DNA of 32,621 bases from contig CAMBVX010000029.1 in assembly GCA_945871085.1 (NCBI GenBank), forward strand, positions 1-32,621. The letters are read 5' to 3'. The position numbers were made by a program, and so were the translations under genes. Shown piece by piece: positions 9,054 to 16,747 of the stretch. Position 1 is the stretch's first letter; the number at the start of each line of letters is the position of its first letter. A model generated the notes under the pieces. The model saw only the letters and a list, made by a program, of their open reading frames with translations. It made no database searches and was not told the origin of the DNA. The stretch is from Opitutus sp. GAS368. Lineage in GTDB: Bacteria; Verrucomicrobiota; Verrucomicrobiia; Opitutales; Opitutaceae.

Positions 9054-11438
9054 TTAGAATTTGAGACCGTAGCGGGTCATGTAGGCGCGACCGTCGTTGA
9101 GCCGCCCGGAGGAGCCCCACCACTCCCGGTCGGCGACATTGCGGACGTTGAGGCCGACGGAGTGCTTGTAGCGGCCGAGGGAGAAGTCGTAGCTGGCAAA
9201 CACATCGACCAGCGTGGACGAGGACCGCACTTCTTCGATGCGATTCGTCGGGCCGAAATTCAGCCGGAGCGCGTTCGTGATGTTGCCGGTGCCGGTGATC
9301 TCGGAGCCGCCGCGGCCGTAGCGCGAGACATAGGAGTCGACGTAGGCGACGCTGGCGCCGACGGCGACACCGCGGAGCGCGGCAGCCTTGAAACGATGGG
9401 TGAGCGCGAGACTCGCGTTGCTTTTCGGGGCGCCAAGGAGTTGCACCCCGACGCTGAGCGGATCATTGCTGCTCTTTGAGGTGCGCGCGTCGAGGTGGCC
9501 GAAGACGGTGCGCACGGAAAGATTCTCCGTGAGCGAGCCGGAGGCCTCGATCTCGTAGCCTTCGATTTTTTCCTCCCCGTTGCCGACGTACTGTGCGACG
9601 CCCGGCGGGAAATTGCCGTCGACGTCGGCGATGAACGCCGAGTTGGTTTGAGCGATTTGGTGGCGGCGGATGAAGAAGGCGCTCGACGACCAGTAGAACT
9701 TGCCGCCGAGCAATTCGCCCTTCACGCCGAACTCGACGCCGCGCGAGCGCGGGTTGTCCTGCAGGGCGCCGGTGCCGCGATCGATGGTCGTACTGGTGGT
9801 GAAACCGGTGCTGATGTTGCCGAACAGGCTGACGACATCTCCGAGCGGCCGGGCCACGCCGCCGACGCTGAACGTGGGTTGGGTGATCTGCTTGTTGGCG
9901 GAGTTCGCGCGGTTCAGATAATCGATATAGCGGTTGTCGAGCCGCTCCAGCCGCAGCGAACCGAAGAGCAGCAGACGCCGTTGGAAAGGCTCGATGCGTT
10001 CGCTGATCAACACGCTGCCGAGCCGCGTCGTGAGATCGTTGCGCGTGGTGCGGGTCGTGAGCTGGGCGCGCTCGAACTGGTAGTAGTCCGGGTTGCGCGG
10101 ATCGAGGTTGCGCACGGATGCGGGCAGGGCGTTTTGCAGCGCGGCGGGCAGCGTGAGGAGCAGGTTGGGAATCTCCTGGGTTTGCGAGGCATCGACCGAG
10201 AACAACAGCTTGTGCGGAATCTTCCCGGTCTTGAACGAGGCGAGGAGATCGATCTGGCCGCCGTAGAAGTAGTCGGCCTCGGGTTGGGCGAAGGCCGTGC
10301 GTCCCGCGAACAACCCAGTGCCGACGTTGTAGTTGGGCAGACTCCAGCGCCAGGCTTCGAAGGGGCGTTTCCACGCCTGGAGGTTGGCGCGCAGGCTGAG
10401 CACGGAATTTATTCGGTGCTCCGCCCGTACGTCGAGGGTGGACGCCTCGCGAATCACGCTGAAATGCGGGCCGTAGGCGTTGAACCCGCGCCGCATCAGG
10501 TTGTCCTCGATGCCGCCGATCATGTTGGCAACGTTGAGCCCCGAGACGGGGCTGCGGAATGTCGGGAACTGTTTCACCGGTCCGCCGGTGCCACTGTTCA
10601 TGAAGCGGCTGAGCTGTTCCACCTCGAGGGTCAGCGACGTGTCCGGGCTGTGTTCGTAGGTAAAGGCGGCGCTCGCGGCCCAGGTGCGGTTGTAATAAAA
10701 TTCCTCCGTGCCGTTCTGATCCGTGTGGGCGGCGTCGAGCCGGTAGAAAAGTTTGCCTGATCCGCCGATGGGCCCGGTGACGTGAAGCTCGCCGCGCTTG
10801 TAGTCGTAGCTGCCGAGGACGGTGCGGAAGCTGTAACTGGGGCGGCGTTGCGGGCGCTGGGTGATGTAGTTGACGAGGCCGCCGGGACTCGCGCGGCCAA
10901 ACGTGGCGGCGAGCGGGCCCTTGATGACCTCGACGCGCTCCATGTTGACGACCTCGCCGGTGCCGATGCGCGTGAATCCATTCCGATAATACGGCACGCC
11001 GAACCCGCGGATGCGCGTGTTGGCGGTGCCGCCCTGGGGCTCGCCGATCAGGCCGGCGCCGGCGATGTGCGCCATGATGTCGACGTCCTGGATGAGCAGA
11101 AAGTCCTCGATGAACTGCCGGTTGATCACCGACACGGCGATCGGGGTGTCGAGCATCGAGGTGGTGATGCGCATGGCGCCGAGTGTTTCGTCGACCTTGA
11201 TGCTGCGATTCTCGGGCGGGGTGTTTACGACGAATTCCTTCAGCGTGTAGACGTTGTCGGCCGTCGCGGCCGCGGAAGAGGTGGCGGCAGCCGGCTGCGC
11301 GCGAACAGAAATTGCGCCACCGAGGAGGGTGGCACAGAGCGAGGCGCGGAGCGCATGCCCCACCTTTTGGTTTCCAGTCCTAAAAGGGAGAACGGGTTCG
11401 ACTGAAGTTCCAACGCTGGGGAGGAGGAATTTGCTCAT
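9054..11438 (-). CDS. TonB-dependent receptor of the siderophore-receptor type (TBDR2)
   Basis: A 794-residue outer-membrane receptor without the carboxypeptidase-like N-domain of the other four. The signal peptide ends near SVRAQ (about residue 48), and a TonB-box-like YTLKEFVVNT follows. The plug carries the signature of TonB-siderophore receptors: TPIAVSVINRQFIEDF, NTRIRGFGVP and NMERVEVIKGPLAATFGRAS followed by PGGLVNYITQRP. The barrel ends RYGLKF. Family similarity would suggest ferric-siderophore uptake. It is, however, the first gene of a unit with a glycosidase-like and a BNR propeller gene, and shares its upstream region (11545-11698) with the unit at 29650-30912, so a glycan substrate is more likely here. 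An operator-like site lies 123 bases upstream. The start ATG has no evident Shine-Dalgarno sequence. Confidence 0.92.
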   Translation of the reverse strand: MSKFLLPSVGTSVEPVLPFRTGNQKVGHALRASLCATLLGGAISVRAQPAAATSSAAATADNVYTLKEFVVNTPPENRSIKVDETLGAMRITTSMLDTPIAVSVINRQFIEDFLLIQDVDIMAHIAGAGLIGEPQGGTANTRIRGFGVPYYRNGFTRIGTGEVVNMERVEVIKGPLAATFGRASPGGLVNYITQRPQRRPSYSFRTVLGSYDYKRGELHVTGPIGGSGKLFYRLDAAHTDQNGTEEFYYNRTWAASAAFTYEHSPDTSLTLEVEQLSRFMNSGTGGPVKQFPTFRSPVSGLNVANMIGGIEDNLMRRGFNAYGPHFSVIREASTLDVRAEHRINSVLSLRANLQAWKRPFEAWRWSLPNYNVGTGLFAGRTAFAQPEADYFYGGQIDLLASFKTGKIPHKLLFSVDASQTQEIPNLLLTLPAALQNALPASVRNLDPRNPDYYQFERAQLTTRTTRNDLTTRLGSVLISERIEPFQRRLLLFGSLRLERLDNRYIDYLNRANSANKQITQPTFSVGGVARPLGDVVSLFGNISTGFTTSTTIDRGTGALQDNPRSRGVEFGVKGELLGGKFYWSSSAFFIRRHQIAQTNSAFIADVDGNFPPGVAQYVGNGEEKIEGYEIEASGSLTENLSVRTVFGHLDARTSKSSNDPLSVGVQLLGAPKSNASLALTHRFKAAALRGVAVGASVAYVDSYVSRYGRGGSEITGTGNITNALRLNFGPTNRIEEVRSSSTLVDVFASYDFSLGRYKHSVGLNVRNVADREWWGSSGRLNDGRAYMTRYGLKF

Positions 11439-11544
11439 GGGGTGGGTCGGGGCGTGGTTGGCCGGTCACACATTGGCGGGGATGCTTCGTGCGCCAGGAA
11501 TATGCCGATGGGAAAACGCCACCGTGGAGGAGCGGTCGGCGAAC

Positions 11545-11698
11545 GGAAAGCCGGACGTTACGTAAATCGTTACGAAGAGCGACGGTGGGTCGTGGGAACG
11601 GGAGCGCATCTTCCGGTTGACGATTCCCCCCGCAGCGTAACCGGTGCGGCTACGGCAATTCATCCTGGTAGCCGTGCCGGTTGCGGCGCGGCCAGGTG
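11545..11698. repeat. Duplicated regulatory block, copy 1 (other copy 31010-31162)
   Basis: About 153 bases match 31010-31162 closely. The first 37 bases are identical, a short stretch around 11630-11648 has diverged, and the last 56 or so bases (from GGCTACGGCAATTCATCCTG) are identical. The block carries the operator-like site. Here it lies upstream of TBDR2; the other copy is upstream of the BNR gene at 29650-30912 and of lacI. This indicates copying of a promoter region. Confidence 0.9.
11556..11574 (-). promoter_or_regulatory. Operator-like site upstream of TBDR2
   Basis: CGTTACGTAAATCGTTACG contains the 14-base site seen at 4454-4467, and also the direct repeat CGTTACG-TAAAT-CGTTACG with a 12-base period. 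It lies about 120 bases before the TBDR2 start. TTACGTAA inside it is a perfect palindrome with a central CG, the usual symmetry of LacI-family operators. Binding by the LacI-type protein at 31237-32268 is inferred. Confidence 0.55.
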
Positions 11699-11778
11699 CG
11701 TTGATCCGCACTCCATCAATCCGCGGCATGGGTCAACTGGCAGAGGGACGTGGCTGCGCGCGGGCTGGTCGGTCTCCG

Positions 11779-11942
11779 AAAAATTTTCCTACCATCAAAA
11801 TATTCCTACCTCAAAAGCCGGGGCTCGGGCCGAAGGCTTCCCTACGGACAAGCCCCTCCGCCCGGCACAGCTCGACCGTTTTTCCAATCAAAAAAAACGC
11901 CGGATTGGAGGTAGGAAGATTTTTTTGGCAGGAAGATTTTCC
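11779..11942. repeat. Inverted-repeat element with GGTAGGAA arms
   Basis: The left arm (about 11779-11815, containing TTTTCCTACC and TATTCCTACC) and the right arm (about 11905-11942, containing GGTAGGAAGATTTT and GGCAGGAAGATTTT) are near reverse complements, separated by about 90 bases. Each arm is itself two direct copies of a GGTAGGAA(T/G)ATTTT unit. No reading frame of known type lies inside. The form is that of a small non-coding mobile or REP-type element. Confidence 0.72.
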
Positions 11943-12003
11943 AAGCGGCAGAAAGGCGGGTCGCATTCACACTCTAGCCGGAATCAAACGGGGAAAAGGG
12001 AAT

Positions 12004-12134
12004 GCTAATCTCCGCTAATAAACGCTAATCCCGGAAAACTGGAAATCATGAATCCAGAATTCGACCGGGATTGGGCAAATGTTCTGCGCCGAAGTCTTAC
12101 CGCGCGTGCCTTGATTAGCGCCGATTAGCGTGCC
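12004..12134. repeat. Inverted-repeat element with CGCTAATC units
   Basis: The left side has three CGCTAATC-like units (GCTAATC-TC-CGCTAAT-AAA-CGCTAATC, 12004-12030). The right side (12113-12134) carries two units in reverse complement (GATTAGCGCCGATTAGCG). They enclose about 80 non-coding bases. This resembles a short dispersed non-coding repeat. Confidence 0.68.
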
Positions 12135-12248
12135 CCAAAATGTCTTCTACTTTATCCCTCTCCATCTGACCGCCAATCCGGCCATCCCGTCGGAGTCGCT
12201 CAGGCCTTCCGCCGAAATGCGGGACGGCAAACTCGGAATGACCGCTGC

Positions 12249-12450
12249 GGTTTCTTCCCGTCGGGGCCAAAACTTGTTTTGGAAATTGGGCTCCTAAGAA
12301 ACAGCATTTACTTTTTGGAGGGACGACCTCCGCGTCGTCCGTTCAGTTCTATCGCGAGGCGACCAACCGAACCCGGCCCACGCGGAGGTGGGCCCTCCAA
12401 CGACGGTTTCTTCCAGCTGGTGGCAAAACTCGTTTTGGTAATTGGGCTCT
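12249..12450. repeat. Composite repeat: direct repeats flanking an inverted repeat
   Basis: A 46-base direct repeat starting GGTTTCTTC and containing CAAAACTTGTTTTGG (12249-12294) or CAAAACTCGTTTTGG (12405-12450) flanks an inverted repeat. The inverted arms are 12314-12340 (starting TTTGGAGGGACGACCTCCGC) and 12375-12400 (ending GCGGAGGTGGGCCCTCCAA). The nested order suggests one element inserted in, or duplicated with, another. No coding potential is evident. Confidence 0.72.
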
Positions 12451-12489
12451 CGGCTCTTCGCTCTGAGCTCTCGGCTGGATCGATTCTGG

Positions 12490-13164
12490 CTACGCCAGGG
12501 TGTCGAGCATTCGCTGCTTGCCGGTGATGATGTGGGTCTCGAAGGCGCGGGCCGCCCCGGCCTCGTCGCCGGCGGCAATCGCCTCGAGGATATCGAGGTG
12601 CTGCTGGTTCGACATTCTGGGCCGGGACGTCGCACCGCGGCGCAGGAACAGGAACACCTCGCGTTCGGTGATCGCCGTGAAGTCGATCAACCGCGAGTTG
12701 TTCGAGATCGCGACGATGCAGGTGTGAAAGTCCCGGTTGAGGTCGTAGTAGGCGTCGGAGTTTTCGGTGGCGATCGCGTTCTCCATCGCCTGCCAGAGAC
12801 CGCGCAATTCGGCGACCTGGTCCTTCGTCGCCCGCCGCGCCGCGATCCGACCGGCCACGGAGGCGAGGCCGGCGCGGACGTCGTAGATGTGCATGACCTC
12901 CTCCAATTTGATCTGCCGGACAAAGACGCCGCGGTTATGAATCGCGGTGACGAGCCCCGCTTCCGCCAGCAGGCGGGTGGCTTCACGCACTGGCCCGCGA
13001 CTCACGTTGAGTTTTGCCGCAAGGACGGCCTCGTTGAGACGTTCACCCGCAGCCACTTCACCGCGCAGGATCATCCCTTCGATCTGTTCGCGCACCGAGC
13101 GGGTGAGCGATTCGGGCTTGGGGGGATCGGCAACGACGCGCGCGGGCGACTCGATGGTGTCCAT
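12490..13164 (-). CDS. GntR-family transcriptional regulator, FCD (FadR) type
   Basis: A 224-residue cytoplasmic DNA-binding regulator. The winged helix-turn-helix covers about residues 20-85, with the typical recognition segment LNVSRGPVREATRLLAEAGL. The FCD effector domain fills the rest, with the likely metal or ligand residues D145 and H147 (in NRDFH), H189 (QQHLDIL) and H211 (ETHI). FCD regulators usually sense small organic acids such as sugar acids, lactate or glycolate, and most repress the neighbouring catabolic operon. The gene is divergent from TBDR3 with 196 bases between, where paired inverted repeats are seen at 13255-13283. That makes it the probable regulator of the plus-strand series 13361-25472, which includes two aldolase-family genes and an organic-acid-type transporter. 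Confidence 0.93.
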   Translation of the reverse strand: MDTIESPARVVADPPKPESLTRSVREQIEGMILRGEVAAGERLNEAVLAAKLNVSRGPVREATRLLAEAGLVTAIHNRGVFVRQIKLEEVMHIYDVRAGLASVAGRIAARRATKDQVAELRGLWQAMENAIATENSDAYYDLNRDFHTCIVAISNNSRLIDFTAITEREVFLFLRRGATSRPRMSNQQHLDILEAIAAGDEAGAARAFETHIITGKQRMLDTLA

Positions 13165-13254
13165 GGCTTAAATAGGGAAAAATAGAATAAATGCAGTCTT
13201 TCGCTATAGAAATGTCGAAACAGATCCGGTGTAAAGTTTATCTAACGAACAAAA

Positions 13255-13283
13255 TGTTGACAAAAATTCCAGATTGTAAACAA
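13255..13283. promoter_or_regulatory. Candidate GntR operators overlapping a -35-like TTGACA
   Basis: In the GntR-TBDR3 gap, TTGTAAACAA (13274-13283) is a TTGT-AA-ACAA inverted repeat of the kind bound by FCD regulators. TGT-TG-ACA (13255-13262) is a second small inverted repeat centred 20 bases upstream, about two helical turns. The sequence TTGACA (13257-13262) would be a good -35 for TBDR3, but no convincing -10 follows at 16-18 bases. A third candidate, TGTCGAAACA, lies at 13213-13222. All are predictions by eye. Confidence 0.4.
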
Positions 13284-13360
13284 AGAAAGGAGCTAAGTAT
13301 TTCATCCCGCACTACCCCGGTGCTCCTTCCCCATTCCTGCCCCAAAGACCCCGCACTGCC

Positions 13361-16300
13361 ATGATCCGCCGAATCGTCGTCCTCGTTCTGTTTGCCGTCA
13401 CATGTCTCAATCCGGCCGCTGCCGCCGAGCCGGGTTCATCCGGTACGATCGAAGGGCGCGTGTACAATGCTGCCACCGGAGCCGTACTGCTCAATGCGCG
13501 GGTGTCGATTGTTGGAACGGGCCGTGAGACCAACACGGACGAGAGCGGCTTCTTCCGGCTTACCGGTGTGCCGGCCGGTGAAGTGCTCGTTGGCGTCCAA
13601 TACTTGGGCTTGGAGCGTCAGACGGTCACCGTCACTCTGCAACCGGGCGGGTCGGTGCAACGATCGTTCGAACTTGCGCGACCCGATTCCGGGGCAACCA
13701 ACGAAGCGGTGGTCCGCCTGGCCAAAGTGACCGTGGTGGCCGACACCAATATGAGCGCTCAGGCGATTGCCATGAACGAGCAACGCGTTTCGGCGGGCAT
13801 CAAGAACGTCGTGGCTTTTGCCGAATATGGGGACCGGGGCCAGGAAAACGTCGGCGAATTCCTGCTTTTTCTGCCAGGCGTATCGGTGGGCATCGCGGGC
13901 GACGCCGGAGCGACTGGCGTATCGCTCCGCGGAATGCCCACGGGCCAGACTGGGATCACGATCGATGGTAATACGCTCGCAGGTGCACGGACCAACGGCC
14001 GGGCCATTGAGTTGCCGGATGTGCCGCTGGCAAATCTCTCCCGGGTCGAGGTGACCAAGGTCCCCACGCCCGACATGTCCGCCGCCGGGCTGGGGGGGGC
14101 GATCAATCTGATCCCATCGAGCGCCTTCGAATACAAGAAGCCGACTTTCTCCTACAATCTATCGACCATTTTTCACAACACCAATGGCGCCACGTTTGAA
14201 TGGCCGCGCCATCATCGGGCGGCCAATTCACCGAAATACACGAAACCGTCCGCGGATTTCACCTACTTTCGGCCGCTGAACGAATCGGTCGCCATCAGTG
14301 TCGGCGCCGCCTACACGTGGCGCACCAAGCCCCTCGACGACAGCAATTCGTCGCGGGATGAGACTCCAACCTGGGATCTTGTCGATCTCTTCCAGCGGTC
14401 CTCCACCTGGTCCACCCGCACGCAACAGTATGTCACCCGTACCGGACAGGTCGGAGTCGTCTGGCGAATCACGCCCCGGACGACGCTCTCGGCCGACTAT
14501 TCCACCAAGGACTACTCCATGATTGTCACCCGCGGGAATCTCAACGTCACCTACGGCGCCGGATCCCGGGGTGACGCCAGATTTACCCAGGGCGCAGCCA
14601 CGGGGGTCGGGCTGGTCGAACAGGGCAGCGGTACCTGGTATGAACGCAAAACCGACACGCAACTGGTGTCGGTGAAACTCCGCAGCACGGGTGAACTCTG
14701 GAAAACCGACGCCGGGTTTTCCTGGTCGCGCTCCACCTGGGGTCTGCCCGACGTCGAGAACGGCCACTTCACCGCCGCGACCGCGAGAATCACCAATCTC
14801 ATCATTCGTGGGGAGGACAACTCTCCGGACGGAATCGCGCGCCGCATCACCGCCACGACCCGCACGGGCACGCCGGTCGATGTTTATAACGGTGGGAATT
14901 ATTCCATCATCAGCGGCACTTCGGCGCAGGAAGACTCGACGACGATCTCCACGGGTGGACGGTTCAATCTCGGCCGACAGTTTACAGGCACGGTGCCGTT
15001 TGCGTTGAAGACCGGAGTTGCCATCGAGCGGATGGACCGGGACCGCCGGCATTCCGCCCGCACCTGGGACTTCCGGCCCAACGGCAACACCACCGAAGAG
15101 GCGCGTCTGGCGAAAAATTTCGACGTCTTTGACGAAAAGTATCTGGCGACCGCCAAGACCATTCACGGCAACCCCTACCGGACCCTCAGCCAGGAAAAAG
15201 TGTATCAACTCTATCAGCAGCACCCCGACTGGTTCGTGCTCAATGCCGCACAGGCTCATCAAAACCGGGCCAACACCTCGCGTCTGTTCGATGAGACCGT
15301 CTCCGCGGCATACATTCGTGGTGATCTTCGCCTGCTGGCCAACCGGCTGTGGCTGATCACGGGAGTGCGACTGGAGAAAACCGATGTGAGCGGCAACGGA
15401 CCGTTGGACGATCCCAGCGCGCAATACCAGCGGTCGGCCAACGGGAACTTTATTCTCGATGCCAGAGGAGCCCGGACCCTGATTCAGACGGATGCCCTGG
15501 GACTCGCGAGACTTCGCTACAAGGAGCGCGGGGCGCATTCGACGAGCAACTACAGTGGCTATTATCCCAGTCTAAGTTCGACCTACACCCTTTCGGAGCA
15601 CTTTGTGTTGCGCGCGGCCTATGCACGCACAATCGGCCGCCCGGACACGAGTTTCATCGTTCCTGGCATCACGATCAGCGATCCTGATATTGCGCAGCCG
15701 ACCATCACCGTCAGCAACATCGGTTTGAAGCCGTGGACCGCCGACAACTACGATCTCACGCTCGAAAGCTATGATTTTAAAGGGGGGTTCGGGCAGATCG
15801 GCGTGTTTCAGAAAAATATCACGGATTTCTTTGGTGCGACCCGGTCCCGCGTTACTCCGGAGTTGCTGCAATTTTACGGGTTGCCCGACGATGGCACCCT
15901 CAGCCAGTACGAATTTGCCGCCCGGACGAACGCCGGCAACGTCACGGTCAAGGGAGTGGAGTTTGGCTACCGCCAGTCCCTCACCTTCCTGCCCCGCTGG
16001 GCGCGGGGGATCCAACTAAACTGGAATTACACCAAACTCTCCACGTCCGGCAGTGCCACCGCCGACCTATCCGGATTTAACCCGAAGAAATATTCCGGCG
16101 GCGTCAGTTTGACTCGCGAGCGATATTCCATGCGGTTGACCTATAGTTTTCAGGACCGGGTGGCGGACAGCGCTGCGGCGGTGAGCGTGGCCAATGGAAT
16201 CCCGGCGAACACCTTCAACTATACCGACGCCTATGCGCGTTGGATTGCCGACGCCCAATATAGTTTCAGCAAACGGTTCACGGTCTACGGCATGCTCAAG

Positions 16301-16423
16301 GACATTGGCGGGCTGCAGGTGCATATGCTCCGCTACACCGCGGGTACGCCGGATTATGCCAGGGGCGCGCGCCTGCAAAAGCTTGGTTATACCTTCACCA
16401 TCGGAGTCAAAGGCACATTCTAA
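13361..16423 (+). CDS. TonB-dependent receptor with carboxypeptidase-regulatory-like N-domain (TBDR3)
   Basis: A 1020-residue outer-membrane receptor. The signal peptide MIRRIVVLVLFAVTCLNPAA is followed by a CarboxypepD_reg-like domain (about 28-105, with GTIEGRVYNAATGAVLLNAR and FRLTGVPAGEV) and a TonB-box-like segment VRLAKVTVVA. The plug carries NVGEFLLFLPGVSVGIAGDA, VSLRGMP and VEVTKVPTPDM, and the barrel ends VKGTF. It is the first gene of the plus-strand series and a clear paralogue of the genes at 20473 and 26312-29482. All three share an unusually conserved segment before the plug (MS-x-QA-x-AMNEQR and IKNVVA). A glycosidase-like propeller gene and an RraA-family aldolase gene follow. 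Regulation by the divergent GntR protein is likely. The substrate is unknown. Confidence 0.94.
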   Translation: MIRRIVVLVLFAVTCLNPAAAAEPGSSGTIEGRVYNAATGAVLLNARVSIVGTGRETNTDESGFFRLTGVPAGEVLVGVQYLGLERQTVTVTLQPGGSVQRSFELARPDSGATNEAVVRLAKVTVVADTNMSAQAIAMNEQRVSAGIKNVVAFAEYGDRGQENVGEFLLFLPGVSVGIAGDAGATGVSLRGMPTGQTGITIDGNTLAGARTNGRAIELPDVPLANLSRVEVTKVPTPDMSAAGLGGAINLIPSSAFEYKKPTFSYNLSTIFHNTNGATFEWPRHHRAANSPKYTKPSADFTYFRPLNESVAISVGAAYTWRTKPLDDSNSSRDETPTWDLVDLFQRSSTWSTRTQQYVTRTGQVGVVWRITPRTTLSADYSTKDYSMIVTRGNLNVTYGAGSRGDARFTQGAATGVGLVEQGSGTWYERKTDTQLVSVKLRSTGELWKTDAGFSWSRSTWGLPDVENGHFTAATARITNLIIRGEDNSPDGIARRITATTRTGTPVDVYNGGNYSIISGTSAQEDSTTISTGGRFNLGRQFTGTVPFALKTGVAIERMDRDRRHSARTWDFRPNGNTTEEARLAKNFDVFDEKYLATAKTIHGNPYRTLSQEKVYQLYQQHPDWFVLNAAQAHQNRANTSRLFDETVSAAYIRGDLRLLANRLWLITGVRLEKTDVSGNGPLDDPSAQYQRSANGNFILDARGARTLIQTDALGLARLRYKERGAHSTSNYSGYYPSLSSTYTLSEHFVLRAAYARTIGRPDTSFIVPGITISDPDIAQPTITVSNIGLKPWTADNYDLTLESYDFKGGFGQIGVFQKNITDFFGATRSRVTPELLQFYGLPDDGTLSQYEFAARTNAGNVTVKGVEFGYRQSLTFLPRWARGIQLNWNYTKLSTSGSATADLSGFNPKKYSGGVSLTRERYSMRLTYSFQDRVADSAAAVSVANGIPANTFNYTDAYARWIADAQYSFSKRFTVYGMLKDIGGLQVHMLRYTAGTPDYARGARLQKLGYTFTIGVKGTF

Positions 16424-16485
16424 TCCGGACTCTTCACACCTCGGCGTGAAACCTACACACACTGTTGCTCACTCGCTCCAAGTCT

Positions 16486-16646
16486 TGTCATTGCGAGAGC
16501 TGGACCAATACCGGGCCGTTGGGTGGAAGTTGCCGATGAAACATTTCCCTGATCTGTCATTGCGAGCGAGGCTTGCCGAGCGTGGCAATCCATCGTCGGT
16601 TTCACCTTGGATTGCCGCAGTCGGCTGAACCTCCTTCGCAATGACA
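16486..16646. repeat. REP-like TGTCATTGCGAG palindrome between TBDR3 and glycosidase gene
   Basis: The arm 16555-16592 (starting TGTCATTGCGAGCGAGGCTT) and the arm 16608-16646 (ending CTCCTTCGCAATGACA) are near reverse complements and can form a hairpin of about 38 base pairs with mismatches and a 15-base loop. An extra half unit TGTCATTGCGAG lies at 16486-16497. This palindrome type is widespread between bacterial genes. Here it sits inside a probable operon. Confidence 0.85.
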
Positions 16647-16747
16647 AACAAGAGTGCGAAATATCCTGGCTATCCCCAATGACCATGCATCCATTCCCCT
16701 CCCGAAACGACTCCGAGCCGGCAGATTTGATTTGGAATTCCCGGCCG

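Noticed and set aside
9495-10760. 421-codon plus-strand frame
   Set aside because: Antisense to TBDR2 and without any family signature.
12004-12030. Possible CRISPR-like array from repeated CGCTAATC units
   Set aside because: Units are about 8 bases with 2-3 base spacing and occur in opposite orientation on the other side; no spacers and no cas genes.
13285-13300. AAGGAG at 13286 as a ribosome site for a small leader gene before TBDR3
   Set aside because: No ATG, GTG or TTG follows at a suitable distance with a convincing reading frame.
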